A DNA stretch of 64,000 bases from Anaerolineae bacterium (GTDB lineage Bacteria; Chloroflexota; Anaerolineae; Anaerolineales; E44-bin32). The stretch lies in NCBI GenBank assembly GCA_011174825.1, contig DUEZ01000075.1:104507-168506 (forward strand), read 5' to 3'. Shown here piece by piece: positions 1-10,572 of this stretch. Under the pieces are notes generated by a model. It made no database searches, was not told the DNA's origin, and saw only the letters and a program-made list of their open reading frames with translations. The position numbers were made by a program, and so were the translations under genes. The first letter of the stretch is position 1; each line of letters begins with the position of its first letter.

Positions 1-1878
1 TTGTCGTAGATAAGTCGATTTGCCGCTCATGTTCGGGCCGGTTATGATCCGTACCCGCTCACTCTCTTCATAAACCGTATCATTGGGGACGAAGCGTGCA
101 CCTGAGAGGAACTCTTCCACAACGGGGTGACGGCCATCGCGGATTTCGATAATGTCCGCCTCGATGACTTCGGGTCTCACATATCCTTTTGAAGAAGCGG
201 TCTCCGCCAGGGATCCTACGACATCCAACCGTGCCAACGCACGGGCTGTACCGATGAGGCGTGAAGCATGTTCTGCCACCAACTGACATAGCTCTTTGAA
301 CAACTTACTTTCGATCTCACGGATTCGTTCCTCCGCGTTGAGGACAAGGGACTCATACTCCTTCATTTCGGGGGTGATATAGCGCTCAGCATTTACCAGC
401 GTTTGTTTGCGGATGTACTCCTCAGGAACAAGTTTGGTATTCGCTTTTGTCACTTCGATGTAGTAACCAAATACCTTGTTATATCCAACTTTGAGGTTCT
501 TGATGCCCGTCCTCTCCCGCTCCACTGATTCCAGTTGAGCGATCCAATCACGCGCCTCGCGTGATGATTCGAGGACTCCATCCAGTTCCTCAGAGTATCC
601 CTCTCGGATCACACCGACGTGGGCAAGAGTCGCCGGGGGTTCATCTGACACCGCTCGTTCCAGCAATTCACCCACATCCAAGCATGGATCGAGACTCGAT
701 GCGATCGAACCTAACGCTCCGTCAACATGTCCTCCCAATAAATCGATAATCGGGGGGAGACTTTGGATAACTATCCGCAACCCAACCAAGTCACGCGGAC
801 CCGCAACACCCGCCGCGATACGGTTGGTTAATCGCTCTAAGTCACCCAGAGCATGTAGAGCCTGCCGCAGCTCGGCCCTTAAAAGTCCTTCTAAATGTAA
901 TGTTTCGACTTGATCTTGTCGACGACGGATGCGATCCAAATCCAGCAGGGGCTTCCCTATCCACTGGCGGAGCATCCGCTTACCCATCGGCGATACCGTT
1001 GAGTCGATCACTCCTAACAACGAACCTCTCACCTCGCCCGTTCTTATGGTTTCTGTCAACTCGAGGTTTCGCCGCGTTGCCGCGTCCAATACCATGAATT
1101 CATCCAACGAGTAGGTTGAAAGACCGGTAAGCAATTGAAGTGCAGCTTGTTGTGTTTGTTTGAGGTAATCGATGATCGCACCCGCAGCACGTGAAGCAAG
1201 AGGGTGCTCTGCTAAGCCGAAACCGTCGAGCGTAACCGTTCCAAAATGATCTTTCAATGTCTCAACAGCTCGATCTTCTTCAAATTTCCAATCCGGTAAG
1301 GGAGTGAGGTGTCCATCCCATTCATTCTCAAGCAGCAGCGATTCCGGAAGGATTACTTCAGCTGGTTGAATGCGTGTCAACTCATGCCGAATAACGTTCA
1401 GCGGGATCGACGCTTTGATCTGGGTGGCTGCGAATTCACCGGTCGTGATATCGACAAAGGCTACCCCCGCGGATCCCCCATCTGTAACGACTGCCGCAAG
1501 GAAGTTATTGGAGTCGCTCGGAAGCATGTCCGGTTCAACCACCGTCCCTGGTGTAACCACCCGAACCACTTCGCGGGGGAAAAGGCCCTTCACCGGTCCA
1601 TCACCCATTTGCTCACAGATTGCTACGTGATATCCCTTTTCGATTAACCTGGCCAAGTAGCTATCGATCGCGTGGTGTGGAATGCCAGCCATCGGCACCC
1701 GATCACCCTTCGCCACATTACGCGAAGTGAGGACGATGTCTAATTCGCGAGACGTGATTTCCGCGTCTTCGTCAAAGGTCTCGTAGAAATCTCCGAGCCG
1801 GAAAAAGAGAATAGCGTCCGGATAGCGACGCTTGATTTCCAAGTATTGTTTGCGTATCGGGGTTATATTCTTACTCAT
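1..1878 (-). CDS. mutS: DNA mismatch repair protein MutS, C-terminus cut by window edge
   Basis: Reverse-strand reading from ATG at 1878 gives MSKNITPIRKQYLEIKRRYPDAILFFRLGDFYETFDEDAEITSRELDIVLTSR..., reaching the Walker A region GPNMSGKSTYLRQ at the window start. Open at the edge, so absent from the ORF track. Confidence 0.95.
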   Translation of the reverse strand, partial: MSKNITPIRKQYLEIKRRYPDAILFFRLGDFYETFDEDAEITSRELDIVLTSRNVAKGDRVPMAGIPHHAIDSYLARLIEKGYHVAICEQMGDGPVKGLFPREVVRVVTPGTVVEPDMLPSDSNNFLAAVVTDGGSAGVAFVDITTGEFAATQIKASIPLNVIRHELTRIQPAEVILPESLLLENEWDGHLTPLPDWKFEEDRAVETLKDHFGTVTLDGFGLAEHPLASRAAGAIIDYLKQTQQAALQLLTGLSTYSLDEFMVLDAATRRNLELTETIRTGEVRGSLLGVIDSTVSPMGKRMLRQWIGKPLLDLDRIRRRQDQVETLHLEGLLRAELRQALHALGDLERLTNRIAAGVAGPRDLVGLRIVIQSLPPIIDLLGGHVDGALGSIASSLDPCLDVGELLERAVSDEPPATLAHVGVIREGYSEELDGVLESSREARDWIAQLESVERERTGIKNLKVGYNKVFGYYIEVTKANTKLVPEEYIRKQTLVNAERYITPEMKEYESLVLNAEERIREIESKLFKELCQLVAEHASRLIGTARALARLDVVGSLAETASSKGYVRPEVIEADIIEIRDGRHPVVEEFLSGARFVPNDTVYEESERVRIITGPNMSGKSTYLRQ

Positions 1879-1937
1879 CACAAATCATTCTAAGCTGAGG
1901 CATGCCAAACATCAAGCCTATATGATATACTCCTCGC

Positions 1938-2885
1938 ATGGCTCAGTTTATCGCTGTCGACCTCGGAGGAACCAACATCCGAGTTGCCTATTTCCCCAAG
2001 GCGGAACTTCCACCATCAACCCAAAGTAAAACACCGACTCATGCATCCGAAGGCCCTGACGCAGTGATCGAGCGACTGTGCCAAGCTATCGACGAGCAAT
2101 TGCCAACAGATCAATCGGATTTATCCATTGGTATCGGTGCGCCAGGCCCATTAGATCCCAGACATGGTCTGGTGCTCAAGGCGGTCAACCTGCCTGGTTG
2201 GGAAATGATCCCGCTTAAATCGATCCTTGAAACGCGATTTGTTTGTCCAGTTTTCGTAGGTAATGATGCGAATCTCGCCGCACTTGGTGAATGGCGTTTC
2301 GGCGCCGGACAGGGCACATCCGATCTAATCTACCTGACGATCAGCACCGGAATCGGCGGTGGTGTTATTATTGATGGCAAGCTTCTCGTTGGCAATTGGG
2401 GTTTGGGCGCTGAATTGGGTCATATGACAGTCGATCCCAATGGCCCAATCTGTAGTTGCGGTAAACATGGACATTTGGAAGCCGTCGCCTCCGGCCCCGC
2501 TATCGCCAGGAGAGCGATGGCCAGGATTGAAGCAGGAGAATTCTCCAGCCTGACCGATCAATTAAAAACCAGCGGATCTCTGACCGCCGTGGATGTTGGT
2601 GATGCGGCACAAGCTGGTGACCCACTGGCATGTGAAGTGATTGAAGAAGCAGCTGAGTACATCGGTCGTCATATGGCAGATTTGGCCCACGCGTTCAATC
2701 CAGAAATATTTGTGATCGGGGGTGGTGTCTCACAATTAGGACCGCTATTATTTAAACCTATCGAACGCGCTGTTGAAGCCAATGTCATGAGCCTGGCCTA
2801 TATGATGAATCTGCAAATCTCTCCAGCAGCCCTTGGCGACGACGCTGGCCTTATCGGAGCCATGGTCCTCGCTAGTCAAGAATGA
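1938..2885 (+). CDS. ROK family sugar kinase (glucokinase-like)
   Basis: N-terminal DLGGTNIRVA phosphate loop, ROK cysteine motif CSCGKHGHLEAVASGPAI, C-terminal GGGVSQLG. Confidence 0.9.
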   Translation: MAQFIAVDLGGTNIRVAYFPKAELPPSTQSKTPTHASEGPDAVIERLCQAIDEQLPTDQSDLSIGIGAPGPLDPRHGLVLKAVNLPGWEMIPLKSILETRFVCPVFVGNDANLAALGEWRFGAGQGTSDLIYLTISTGIGGGVIIDGKLLVGNWGLGAELGHMTVDPNGPICSCGKHGHLEAVASGPAIARRAMARIEAGEFSSLTDQLKTSGSLTAVDVGDAAQAGDPLACEVIEEAAEYIGRHMADLAHAFNPEIFVIGGGVSQLGPLLFKPIERAVEANVMSLAYMMNLQISPAALGDDAGLIGAMVLASQE

Positions 2886-4471
2886 AACTCCATCAAATAC
2901 CACTGCTCATCATCCTCTCTGTTATCTTGGTCTCGATCGCAACAGCCTGTTCTATTGGTGACGAAAAAACTTCAACCTTAGTTTATGGATTAACCCTCTC
3001 CCCCTCAGGGATTGACCCCCATCTTAACGCTTCCTCGGAGCTTGGTATCCCGCTCGCATCTGTTTATGACACGTTAGTGTTTCGTGATCCCGAGACAGGT
3101 GAGTTTGTCCCTGGTCTCTCAGAGGATTGGGCGATCTCACCCGATGGCCTCAAATACACCTTCTACCTTCGACGCGATGTGACCTTCCACGACGGCACCC
3201 CGTTTAATGCTCATGCAGTGAAAGCCAATTTGGACTATGTGATGAATCCTGACCATCACTCTCAGAAAGCTCTCTTCATGCTTGGTTCTCTCCAGGAAGT
3301 TGAAATCATCGATGACTTCACAGTCGCGCTACACCTCGTTGAACCTTTCGCACCATTACTCGATTCCCTTTCCGATGTCTACCTAGGTATGGCGTCCCCA
3401 ACGGCTCTTGAGACCTGGGGACCTACCGAGTATCAATTCCATCAGGTCGGCACAGGGCCCTATCGTTTTGATGAATATATTCCTAATGACAAGATCACCC
3501 TCTCCCGCAACCCGGATTACGCATGGGCACCATCGATTTATAGAAACTCAACAGCTAAAATAGAGACCATCGTTTTCCATTTTTACGAAGATCCATCTAC
3601 TCGTGCGATAGCCCTTGAGAGTGGCGAGGTGGATATCGTTGGCGAAATCCTACCTCATGACGCGAATCGATTCGCCGTCAGCTCTGATTTCAACCTCTAC
3701 CCAATACCCATCCCGGGCCAACCGATGCAATTCTTTTTCAACACTCATCGAGAACCGACAGATGATGTACGCGTGAGGCTAGCGTTGATGTACGCTGTCA
3801 ATCGACCTCAAGCAGTGAAGACCATCTTCGATGTATATTCACCCGTTGCTCAAAGCCCGTTCTTGGCAAGCTCTTTTGATCTTGAACCTCAAGAATCCTT
3901 CCCGGCATATGATCCTGACACAGCTGCTGCGTTATTGGATGAATCTGGATGGAAAATAACCGGCCATGATAACATTCGAAGCTTAAATGGTGTCCCTTTA
4001 GAGCTCCACATCGTCGCCCCATCCTGGGGATCCAATCCTGAAATGGCGCAATTGATCCAAGCGGATTGGGAGGCGATCGGTGCTCACGTTACATTGGAGA
4101 TCGCGCCTGGATTCGGACCGCTTAAAGAAGCACAAACGAACGGAGAATATCACGCGATCGGCATTAATTTCTTCGGGACAGATCCGGACTTATTGCGCTC
4201 TTTCTACACCAGCACAGGACTTTACAACTGGTCGGGATTTGAGGATCCAGAATTGGATCAACTTCTGAACCGAGCCTCTCAAATACCGCTCGATCTTGAA
4301 TCACGATTAACGCTCTATGAAGAATTTTCTTCTCGGGTGCGAGAGGAAGCCTTGGTTCTACCTATACGCAATTATGTCAATCTCGTCGTGGTCAGCAATC
4401 GAATAGAAGGGTTGCATTTTTCTGCACAAGGATGGTATCCAATTCTGATCGACCTTCAAATGGCGCCTTAG
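2882..4471 (+). CDS. ABC transporter substrate-binding protein (peptide/nickel type, SBP family 5), lipoprotein
   Basis: Lipobox-like ATACS; SBP_bac_5 pattern LSEDWAISPDGLKYTFYLRRDVTFHDGTPFNA; 4-nt overlap with the ROK kinase gene. Confidence 0.9.
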   Translation: MKLHQIPLLIILSVILVSIATACSIGDEKTSTLVYGLTLSPSGIDPHLNASSELGIPLASVYDTLVFRDPETGEFVPGLSEDWAISPDGLKYTFYLRRDVTFHDGTPFNAHAVKANLDYVMNPDHHSQKALFMLGSLQEVEIIDDFTVALHLVEPFAPLLDSLSDVYLGMASPTALETWGPTEYQFHQVGTGPYRFDEYIPNDKITLSRNPDYAWAPSIYRNSTAKIETIVFHFYEDPSTRAIALESGEVDIVGEILPHDANRFAVSSDFNLYPIPIPGQPMQFFFNTHREPTDDVRVRLALMYAVNRPQAVKTIFDVYSPVAQSPFLASSFDLEPQESFPAYDPDTAAALLDESGWKITGHDNIRSLNGVPLELHIVAPSWGSNPEMAQLIQADWEAIGAHVTLEIAPGFGPLKEAQTNGEYHAIGINFFGTDPDLLRSFYTSTGLYNWSGFEDPELDQLLNRASQIPLDLESRLTLYEEFSSRVREEALVLPIRNYVNLVVVSNRIEGLHFSAQGWYPILIDLQMAP

Positions 4472-5391
4472 CCACCGTTAGTCGACGGGTCATAGAAGGT
4501 GTGCTCACCGCTTGGGCCGCGGTCAGTCTGACGTTTTTTGCCTTACGCCTCATCGCTGGCGATCCAGTCGCCAGCCTCCTCTCACAAGGCCTCGCTTCTC
4601 CCGATCAGGTTGAGAATCTCCGAAGGTCCTTAGGCTTAGATGCACCTTTACTCATTCAATATCTCAAGTTCCTCAGTGGTCTCTTCCGTGGGGATCTCGG
4701 GACATCCCTCTACACAAGTCGCCCTGTAGGCACTGTTATCGCAGAGCAACTTCCGGCAACGGCTCAGCTTGCTCTCACCGGACTTGGTTTCGCACTTCTC
4801 ATCGGACTGACTCTGGGCGTGATTTCAGCATGGAAGGAAGAGACTTCCCTGGGACAATTCGCGGCGAGCACTGCAGGACTTGCCACAGCGCTGCCAGTAG
4901 CATTTACAGGCATTCTTGGATTGATTTTGTATCGACAGATCTTAGGGGTAATGCCGATCCTCGGCCATGACGTGGTCAGACGTCTTATCCTTCCCGCATC
5001 CCTCCTTGGTTTTGCTTCAGCTGGAGCGATCGCTCGTGTCGTTCAGGCCAGTCTAAAAGAGACGATGAAAGGACCTTACATCTTGGCCGCCCGAGCGAGG
5101 GGAATCGGGCACGGTTTCCGCTTATTATGGCATGCACTGCGACCTGCATTGCCACCCGTTGTTTCCTTAACGGCGTTGGAGGCAGCGTTTTTATTCGCCG
5201 GAACAGTGGTAACAGAAACGGTATTCTCTAGACCAGGTCTCGGTCGTCTTTTAGTCACATCCATCCTTCAGGGTGATTATCCAATCGCGCAAGGATTAGT
5301 CGCCTTGGCTGCGATGTTCTATACAACCAGTCACATGCTTGCCGACATCCTTGCCTTTACGATCGATCCTCGGCTGCGGAGGGTGACATGA
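4432..5391 (+). CDS. ABC transporter permease (DppB-like)
   Basis: Hydrophobic; GDPVASLLSQGLASPDQVENLRRSLGLDAPLLIQYLKFLSGLFRGDLGTSL typical of DppB. The start may lie downstream of the annotated one because it overlaps the SBP by 40 nt. Confidence 0.9.
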   Translation: MVSNSDRPSNGALATVSRRVIEGVLTAWAAVSLTFFALRLIAGDPVASLLSQGLASPDQVENLRRSLGLDAPLLIQYLKFLSGLFRGDLGTSLYTSRPVGTVIAEQLPATAQLALTGLGFALLIGLTLGVISAWKEETSLGQFAASTAGLATALPVAFTGILGLILYRQILGVMPILGHDVVRRLILPASLLGFASAGAIARVVQASLKETMKGPYILAARARGIGHGFRLLWHALRPALPPVVSLTALEAAFLFAGTVVTETVFSRPGLGRLLVTSILQGDYPIAQGLVALAAMFYTTSHMLADILAFTIDPRLRRVT

Positions 5392-6176
5392 GGCATCACC
5401 TGTCCGTGTTCTTATCCATTGGTTGGTTGCTTCTCGTTTTTGGGATGAGTATTGTTGTTCCGATGATCTCGGATACGAATCCACGGCAACCAGTGTCCGA
5501 ACCCCTGTTGTCTCCCGCGCAACATCCCCCATTGGGAACGGACGCTTTAGGGCGAGATGTATGGACCAGGATCGTCCATGGAGGTCGCATCAGCCCGGGC
5601 GCCTCTCTTGTCGCAACGATCATCACCGTTCTCGTTGGCGGGATTGCGGGTCTGATCGCTTCTTCGATGGGAGGATGGCTTGATCGAGTGATCGTGTGGC
5701 TCTCAAATTCCTTCCTCGCCATCCCCGGCCTGCTCCTCGCGATGCTGCTCGTCGCCGCGATGGGGCCTAGGCTCTTGACTGTGATCCTCGCCGTAGGATT
5801 TGGAGCCGCTCCAGGCTTTGTGCGACTTTCGCGTACGGTCTTCCTCCAAATCCGAGAGCAGAACTATGTGACCGCTTCGATCGCGCTCGGTGCCAACCGT
5901 TCATGGATTGCTAGCCATCATATATTGCCTAATACAAAGAATCAGTTGCTCTCACTTGCAACGACCCACTACGCCTGGGCATTCATGGGTACAACGACCT
6001 TGACATTCCTTGGTCTCGCCGGTGACCCATCGATTCCAGAATGGGGTGTCATGCTCAATGCTGGTCGAGCACACATCATCGATGCCCCTTGGTTGGCCTT
6101 GTTGCCTGGATGTGCGATCAGCCTGACCATCCTCGCTGTCCATCGCTTGGGCGCGTGGCTTTCAGAGATGGAATAG
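5388..6176 (+). CDS. ABC transporter permease (DppC-like)
   Basis: HPPLGTDALGRDVWTRIVHGGRIS motif of DppC; 4-nt overlap with the preceding permease. Confidence 0.9.
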   Translation: MRHHLSVFLSIGWLLLVFGMSIVVPMISDTNPRQPVSEPLLSPAQHPPLGTDALGRDVWTRIVHGGRISPGASLVATIITVLVGGIAGLIASSMGGWLDRVIVWLSNSFLAIPGLLLAMLLVAAMGPRLLTVILAVGFGAAPGFVRLSRTVFLQIREQNYVTASIALGANRSWIASHHILPNTKNQLLSLATTHYAWAFMGTTTLTFLGLAGDPSIPEWGVMLNAGRAHIIDAPWLALLPGCAISLTILAVHRLGAWLSEME

Positions 6177-6317
6177 GCTAGACAGCACCCTTCAACATGT
6201 AACTTCGAATCAGCAATACCAACTTGTATAAATATCATCGTAGGGTCAATTGTGAGTGGGCTTTATCGACAGGCTAAATATAAATGAAAAACAATCTCCA
6301 AATCGGACAACACGAAT

Positions 6318-6386
6318 GTAGGGGCAATTCACCGTTCGTACCGCGAGAACCGGCAGGCCGGTGCGAGACGGTATGAATTGCCCCTT
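6318..6386. repeat. Palindromic intergenic repeat, GTAGGGGCAATTCA...TGAATTGCCCC type (copy 1)
   Basis: gtaggggcaattcaccgttcg...cgagacggtatgaattgcccc; terminal inverted repeats; second copy at 16381-16475. Confidence 0.8.
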
Positions 6387-6435
6387 CATCTCTAGTGGAT
6401 GATTTGTATTCTATCCCGATACCTTAGTTACAGAA

Positions 6436-7362
6436 TTAGCCCCTAAGCCAAGTTCTAATCAAGCTCTCTACGCTATCGATGACATCGTCTCGAACATCGA
6501 ACCAATGGATCCGATCGTCATCCTGCTTAAACCAATTCGATTGACGGCGCACAAATTGCCTGGTCGCTTTTCGCATTTGATGTATTGCTTCATCCAAACT
6601 GATCAATCCCCTCAGGTGATCGGCGATCTGACGGTACCCGATGGCGGTCATCGCTGGCAGATCTGGAGCATAACCTCGTTCAAGCAGTTCTCCTACTTCA
6701 TCAATGAAACCCGCATCCAACATCGCGTCGATCCGGGTATCGATTCGAGCATAGAGTTCCGGTCTTGGCAATTTAAGGCCAACACGTAGAGTTTGGTAGG
6801 GTGGAGGTTGATTGGACCGCTGTTGGCTGGGTGGAAAACCGGTAATGTGGTAAATCTCAAGAGCTCGGACGACGCGACGGACATTTCGATGATCAATTTT
6901 GGCCGCACTTGTGGGATCAATCTCCTCAAGCTGCTCATGTAAGGCCACGGAACCGTGCTCTTCAGCATAGTTTTCCAACCTCTGACGCAGAGATGGGTCA
7001 CCTGATTTAGGCGGTGGAATCCATCCTTCTAAGATGGCGGTCACATATTGACCCGTGCCCCCAACCAACATCGGAAGCCGACCACGTTGATGTATCGCAT
7101 GGATAACATCCATCGCTTCGCGTCGGTAAATCGCCAGGCTCCATGGTTGGTCAGGATCTGTGACATCGATCAAGTGATGCGGAATATGAGACCGTACCTC
7201 CTTCAAGGGCTTATCCGTTCCGATATCCATACCACGGTAGAGCAACCTGGAGTCGGCAGATACGATCTCACCCCCCAATCTTTCTGCCAAACAGATTGAG
7301 ATCTCGGTCTTTCCGACCGCGGTGGGGCCAACAATGGCCACAAGAGGATCTTCCTGCGTCAC
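6436..7362 (-). CDS. miaA: tRNA dimethylallyltransferase MiaA
   Basis: VAIVGPTAVGKTEISICLAERLGGEIVSADSRLLYRGMDIGTDKP and VGGTGQYV motifs. Confidence 0.96.
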   Translation of the reverse strand: MTQEDPLVAIVGPTAVGKTEISICLAERLGGEIVSADSRLLYRGMDIGTDKPLKEVRSHIPHHLIDVTDPDQPWSLAIYRREAMDVIHAIHQRGRLPMLVGGTGQYVTAILEGWIPPPKSGDPSLRQRLENYAEEHGSVALHEQLEEIDPTSAAKIDHRNVRRVVRALEIYHITGFPPSQQRSNQPPPYQTLRVGLKLPRPELYARIDTRIDAMLDAGFIDEVGELLERGYAPDLPAMTAIGYRQIADHLRGLISLDEAIHQMRKATRQFVRRQSNWFKQDDDRIHWFDVRDDVIDSVESLIRTWLRG

Positions 7363-7736
7363 GTTATGTCCCGCTCCCCATTCACTGCATCGATGTAGTG
7401 CTCCAATCTTTCCACACCACCTAAGCGATCACGATCGATGGCGATGACATCAATACGCCAGAGAACATCGATGAGATCTTGATCTGAAAGATAAGCCATG
7501 GCCGATCGCTGTAATCGACGGCGCTTTGCTGCCGTAATACTCTCTTCGGGCCACCCGAAATCCTTGCTTGTACGTGTTTTGACCTCCACAAAGACAACCG
7601 TCTCCCCGTCCTGAGCCACCAGATCCACCTCCCCCTCTTGTGTTCGCCAGTTCCGAGCGAGAATCTGGTAGCCCTTGGCTTCAAGATACTTAGAAGCGAT
7701 CTCCTCACCCCATGCCCCGATATGATGACTCTTCAT
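7359..7736 (-). CDS. yraN: UPF0102 / YraN family endonuclease-like protein
   Basis: GAWGEEIASKYLEAKGYQILARNWRTQEGEVDLVAQDGETVVFVEVKTR; 4-nt overlap with miaA. Confidence 0.93.
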   Translation of the reverse strand: MKSHHIGAWGEEIASKYLEAKGYQILARNWRTQEGEVDLVAQDGETVVFVEVKTRTSKDFGWPEESITAAKRRRLQRSAMAYLSDQDLIDVLWRIDVIAIDRDRLGGVERLEHYIDAVNGERDIT

Positions 7737-7971
7737 TGCTCCCTATCCCACGATACTGAGGAAGAACAAGGTCGAGACCCTTAACTCTCTGTCTCGATGC
7801 CGATGATAATCCTAGCCCCGCAAAGGAAAGGCGTCAAGCAAGCTCCTTTGAGACGAAATTCGCGGCAGTATGAAGGTGTAAAAACCGCGCGAACATAGAC
7901 CTGCGGTTTGATACCCACCACAAAGCTTGCTAAGGGGATCATGACGTAGGGTTCAGTATGAACCCCGTTTC

Positions 7972-8071
7972 ATGTCCTTCTGAGCCGGAGCAAAGCGGAG
8001 GCGAAGAATCCCAAGGATGATTCGAGTTCATAGGTATCATCATAGGGATCCTTCGCTTCGCTCAGGATGAC
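7972..8071. repeat. Dispersed dyad repeat (...gcgaagaatccc... / ...ggatccttcgcttcgctcaggatgacatt)
   Basis: Arms ccttctgagc.../...gctcaggatgac; related copies at 36382-36470 and 43152-43252. Confidence 0.6.
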
Positions 8072-8330
8072 ATTAAAAAGTGAAGATAACCTGAAACTAT
8101 CTTGTTTAGAGATTAACTATTCAGAGGGTTACTTTAATCGACCCTCTAGCAGCCTTCACTCTACACTCGTTCCTCAACCTCAACGCAGGGCTCGGTACTG
8201 GCAGGCTTCGTGGGGAGACCACCACTCAAATCCAAACAGCACGACAAGTCAGGAGATCGTCGAATTTTCTATTCCCTTTTCTGAAAATCTTGTGCTAGAC
8301 TGGCAGAACCACTCAAGGGAGCACTGTAAC

Positions 8331-8861
8331 ATGAGCCACGCGGGGATGCTGAGACAGGCGGACATTTTCCAAGACCTCACTCCTGAACAGATCGAGCGGA
8401 TCGCATCGATTTGTGAGGAGAAACGCTACAGTGTAGGTGAGCTGGTCTTTGAAGAGAAATCTTCCAGCGATGAGCTGTATATCATCGCCCGTGGGCAAGT
8501 AGAAATCCTCGTTGACCCTGCATTGGTGAGCGATCGCATAGACGCCCCTAGTCGTCCGTCTACGATCGCTATCCTTCGCAGAGGTCAATCGTTTGGCGAA
8601 ATGGCCCTCGTCGATCGAGGTTTGCGCTCAGCGAGTGCTCGTTGTGCAAGTCCAGAAACACGCTTGATCATCATCCCTCGTGAAGAATTGATGAGGATCT
8701 GCGACGACGATCCGGTTCTGGGCTATCGTTTGATGTACAACCTGGCAGCCGATCTGGCGCTTAAAATTCGCGGCTCCGGTCTTATGATTCGTGAAAAACT
8801 GCTTTATTCAGGACGAGAGGAGGGATCCCCAAGCGGGAACATGCCGAGTCGAGAAGAATAA
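8331..8861 (+). CDS. Cyclic nucleotide-binding domain protein
   Basis: LTPEQIERIASICEEKRYSVGELVFEEKSSSDELYIIARGQVEILV...GQSFGEMALVDRGLRSASARCASPETRLIIIPREEL. The longest ORF starts at 8067 but overlaps a repeat; ATG 8331 fits the domain start. Confidence 0.85.
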   Translation: MSHAGMLRQADIFQDLTPEQIERIASICEEKRYSVGELVFEEKSSSDELYIIARGQVEILVDPALVSDRIDAPSRPSTIAILRRGQSFGEMALVDRGLRSASARCASPETRLIIIPREELMRICDDDPVLGYRLMYNLAADLALKIRGSGLMIREKLLYSGREEGSPSGNMPSREE

Positions 8862-9071
8862 AAAGTATTTGTCTCTGGATCATTCCTAATTCGTCATCCA
8901 ATCAACAGAATTACAAAATGGGTCATGGCCGTATTCGTGCCAATCAACCACCTAGCATTGACAACCTTAAAAGCTATGATAAATTATTATCTAAGTTACT
9001 GTGAATGAGATAGAAAACTGCATATGATCAAAACGAAACGTTCACTTGTCTCAACTTTGTACTGGTGTTAC

Positions 9072-9172
9072 TGGTATACTCTTAGACCATAAGAGCCCAT
9101 CCCGGTTGCAAGGGTGAGGCACGACACTTTCTTTCAAGTGAGCGTGAAACACCTCCCGACCGGGAGGTGTTT
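9072..9172 (+). promoter_or_regulatory. Candidate attenuator leader upstream of livK: extended -10 (TGGTATACT), nested hairpin, then GC-rich terminator-like hairpin
   Basis: CACGaCACTTtctttcAAGTGagCGTG nested stem followed by AAACACCTCCC-GACC-GGGAGGTGTTT (11-bp perfect stem, 9147-9172). Upstream GGGTG can pair with CACCTCC of the hairpin 5' arm. Confidence 0.45.
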
Positions 9173-9369
9173 ATCATTATTCGATCCGGAATAGTCCTTG
9201 ACAATCAATTCTTGGCAGTCTTTAATGTCCATTCAATCTGTCACGACTTACCGGCTACCATCAGAAAGGAGGAGATACTGCCCAAATTTGTTTCGCCATT
9301 TTCATCAGAAACTCCTGAACAGACCATGAGTAAGCTAGGTCAAGATTATCGGAGGAGGAGAGGACAGAC

Positions 9370-10572
9370 ATGAAACGCTTAATCAGATTGGTCGCGGTGC
9401 TGATGTTGACAAGCATGATCTTTACAGCTTGTGCACCAGCAGCTGAGGAACCTGTCGTCATCGAAGACGAATGGGGGTTGATTACCTTCGCTCCCGGATC
9501 AAAAATCACAATTGGCGTCTCATCGGCTTTGGCCGGTGCTTACGCCGTGTATGGCCAGGACATGCTTAACGGTGTGGACCTCGCCATAGCCGATTTTGGT
9601 GGCAACCTACAGGGCTGGGATCTCATATCCGAGGGTGGCGACGATGGATGTGAGGGCGCACCTGCAGTCACCGTGGCAGAACAATTTGCCGCTGATCCCA
9701 CCCTGCTTGCCGTGATTGGACCCATGTGCTCCGGATCCGTCGTGCCCGCTTCGGATATCTATGCCGAGCACAACATTGTCATGGTCACCCCCTCGTCAAC
9801 TGCCGTTGTTGTAACCGCGAGAGGTTACGAAAACCTGTTCCGCCTGGTGGCCAACGATGACCTGCAGGCTGAAGTCACAGCCGACTTCCTAAGGCAAGAT
9901 TTGGGTCTTTCAACCTTGGGAATTCTACATGACCAAAGCATTTACGGTCAAGGTGTCGCGGAAGCCGTGCTTGGGAAATTCTCAGCAGCCGGTGGTGATA
10001 TAACCGCAGAAGAAGGTATTACCCGCGGTGATGTCGACTTCAGCGCTGTCATCGCATCGGTCTTGGCTGGCAATCCCGAAGCGATATACTTCGGCGGCAT
10101 GGACGCAGAAGGTGCATTGATCATCAGCCAGCTCCGCAGCGCGGGCTTTGAGGGCGTCTTCTTCGGCCCGGATGGCATCAAGTCCAAGCCTACCTACATC
10201 GACGCATCGGGCGGCGCGGCAGAGGGCAGCTATGCAACCTTTGGCGCCGTTGGTGGCGCGACCGGGTACGATGAATGGGAAGTCAAGTTCACTGAACTGT
10301 ACGATGCTCCAGTCGCATACGCCCCTGGATCGTACGACGCTGCTTTGATCATCCTACAAGCTGCAGACGCTGTGGCTGAGATCGACTCAGATGGCAATCT
10401 GGTGATCGGTCGGAAGGCGTTGGCCGACAAGATCCGTGAAACACCATACGCAGGCATTACTGGCGCTTTGGAATTCACAGCAACGGGCGACCTTGGCAAA
10501 GTCTCCATCACTGTTTTCCATGTCGAAAACGGTGAATTCGTCGAGGTTAAGAAAATCGACTTCGGCGATTAG
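9370..10572 (+). CDS. Branched-chain amino acid ABC transporter substrate-binding protein (LivK-like)
   Basis: Lipoprotein signal TSMIFTACAPAAEE; ITIGVSSALAGAYAVYGQDMLNGVDLAIADFGG typical of periplasmic binding protein type 1. Confidence 0.92.
   Translation: MKRLIRLVAVLMLTSMIFTACAPAAEEPVVIEDEWGLITFAPGSKITIGVSSALAGAYAVYGQDMLNGVDLAIADFGGNLQGWDLISEGGDDGCEGAPAVTVAEQFAADPTLLAVIGPMCSGSVVPASDIYAEHNIVMVTPSSTAVVVTARGYENLFRLVANDDLQAEVTADFLRQDLGLSTLGILHDQSIYGQGVAEAVLGKFSAAGGDITAEEGITRGDVDFSAVIASVLAGNPEAIYFGGMDAEGALIISQLRSAGFEGVFFGPDGIKSKPTYIDASGGAAEGSYATFGAVGGATGYDEWEVKFTELYDAPVAYAPGSYDAALIILQAADAVAEIDSDGNLVIGRKALADKIRETPYAGITGALEFTATGDLGKVSITVFHVENGEFVEVKKIDFGD

Noticed and set aside
8067-8330. Long N-terminal extension of the cyclic nucleotide-binding protein
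   Set aside because: The extension begins inside a dispersed repeat and has no domain-like sequence; ATG at 8331 is more plausible.
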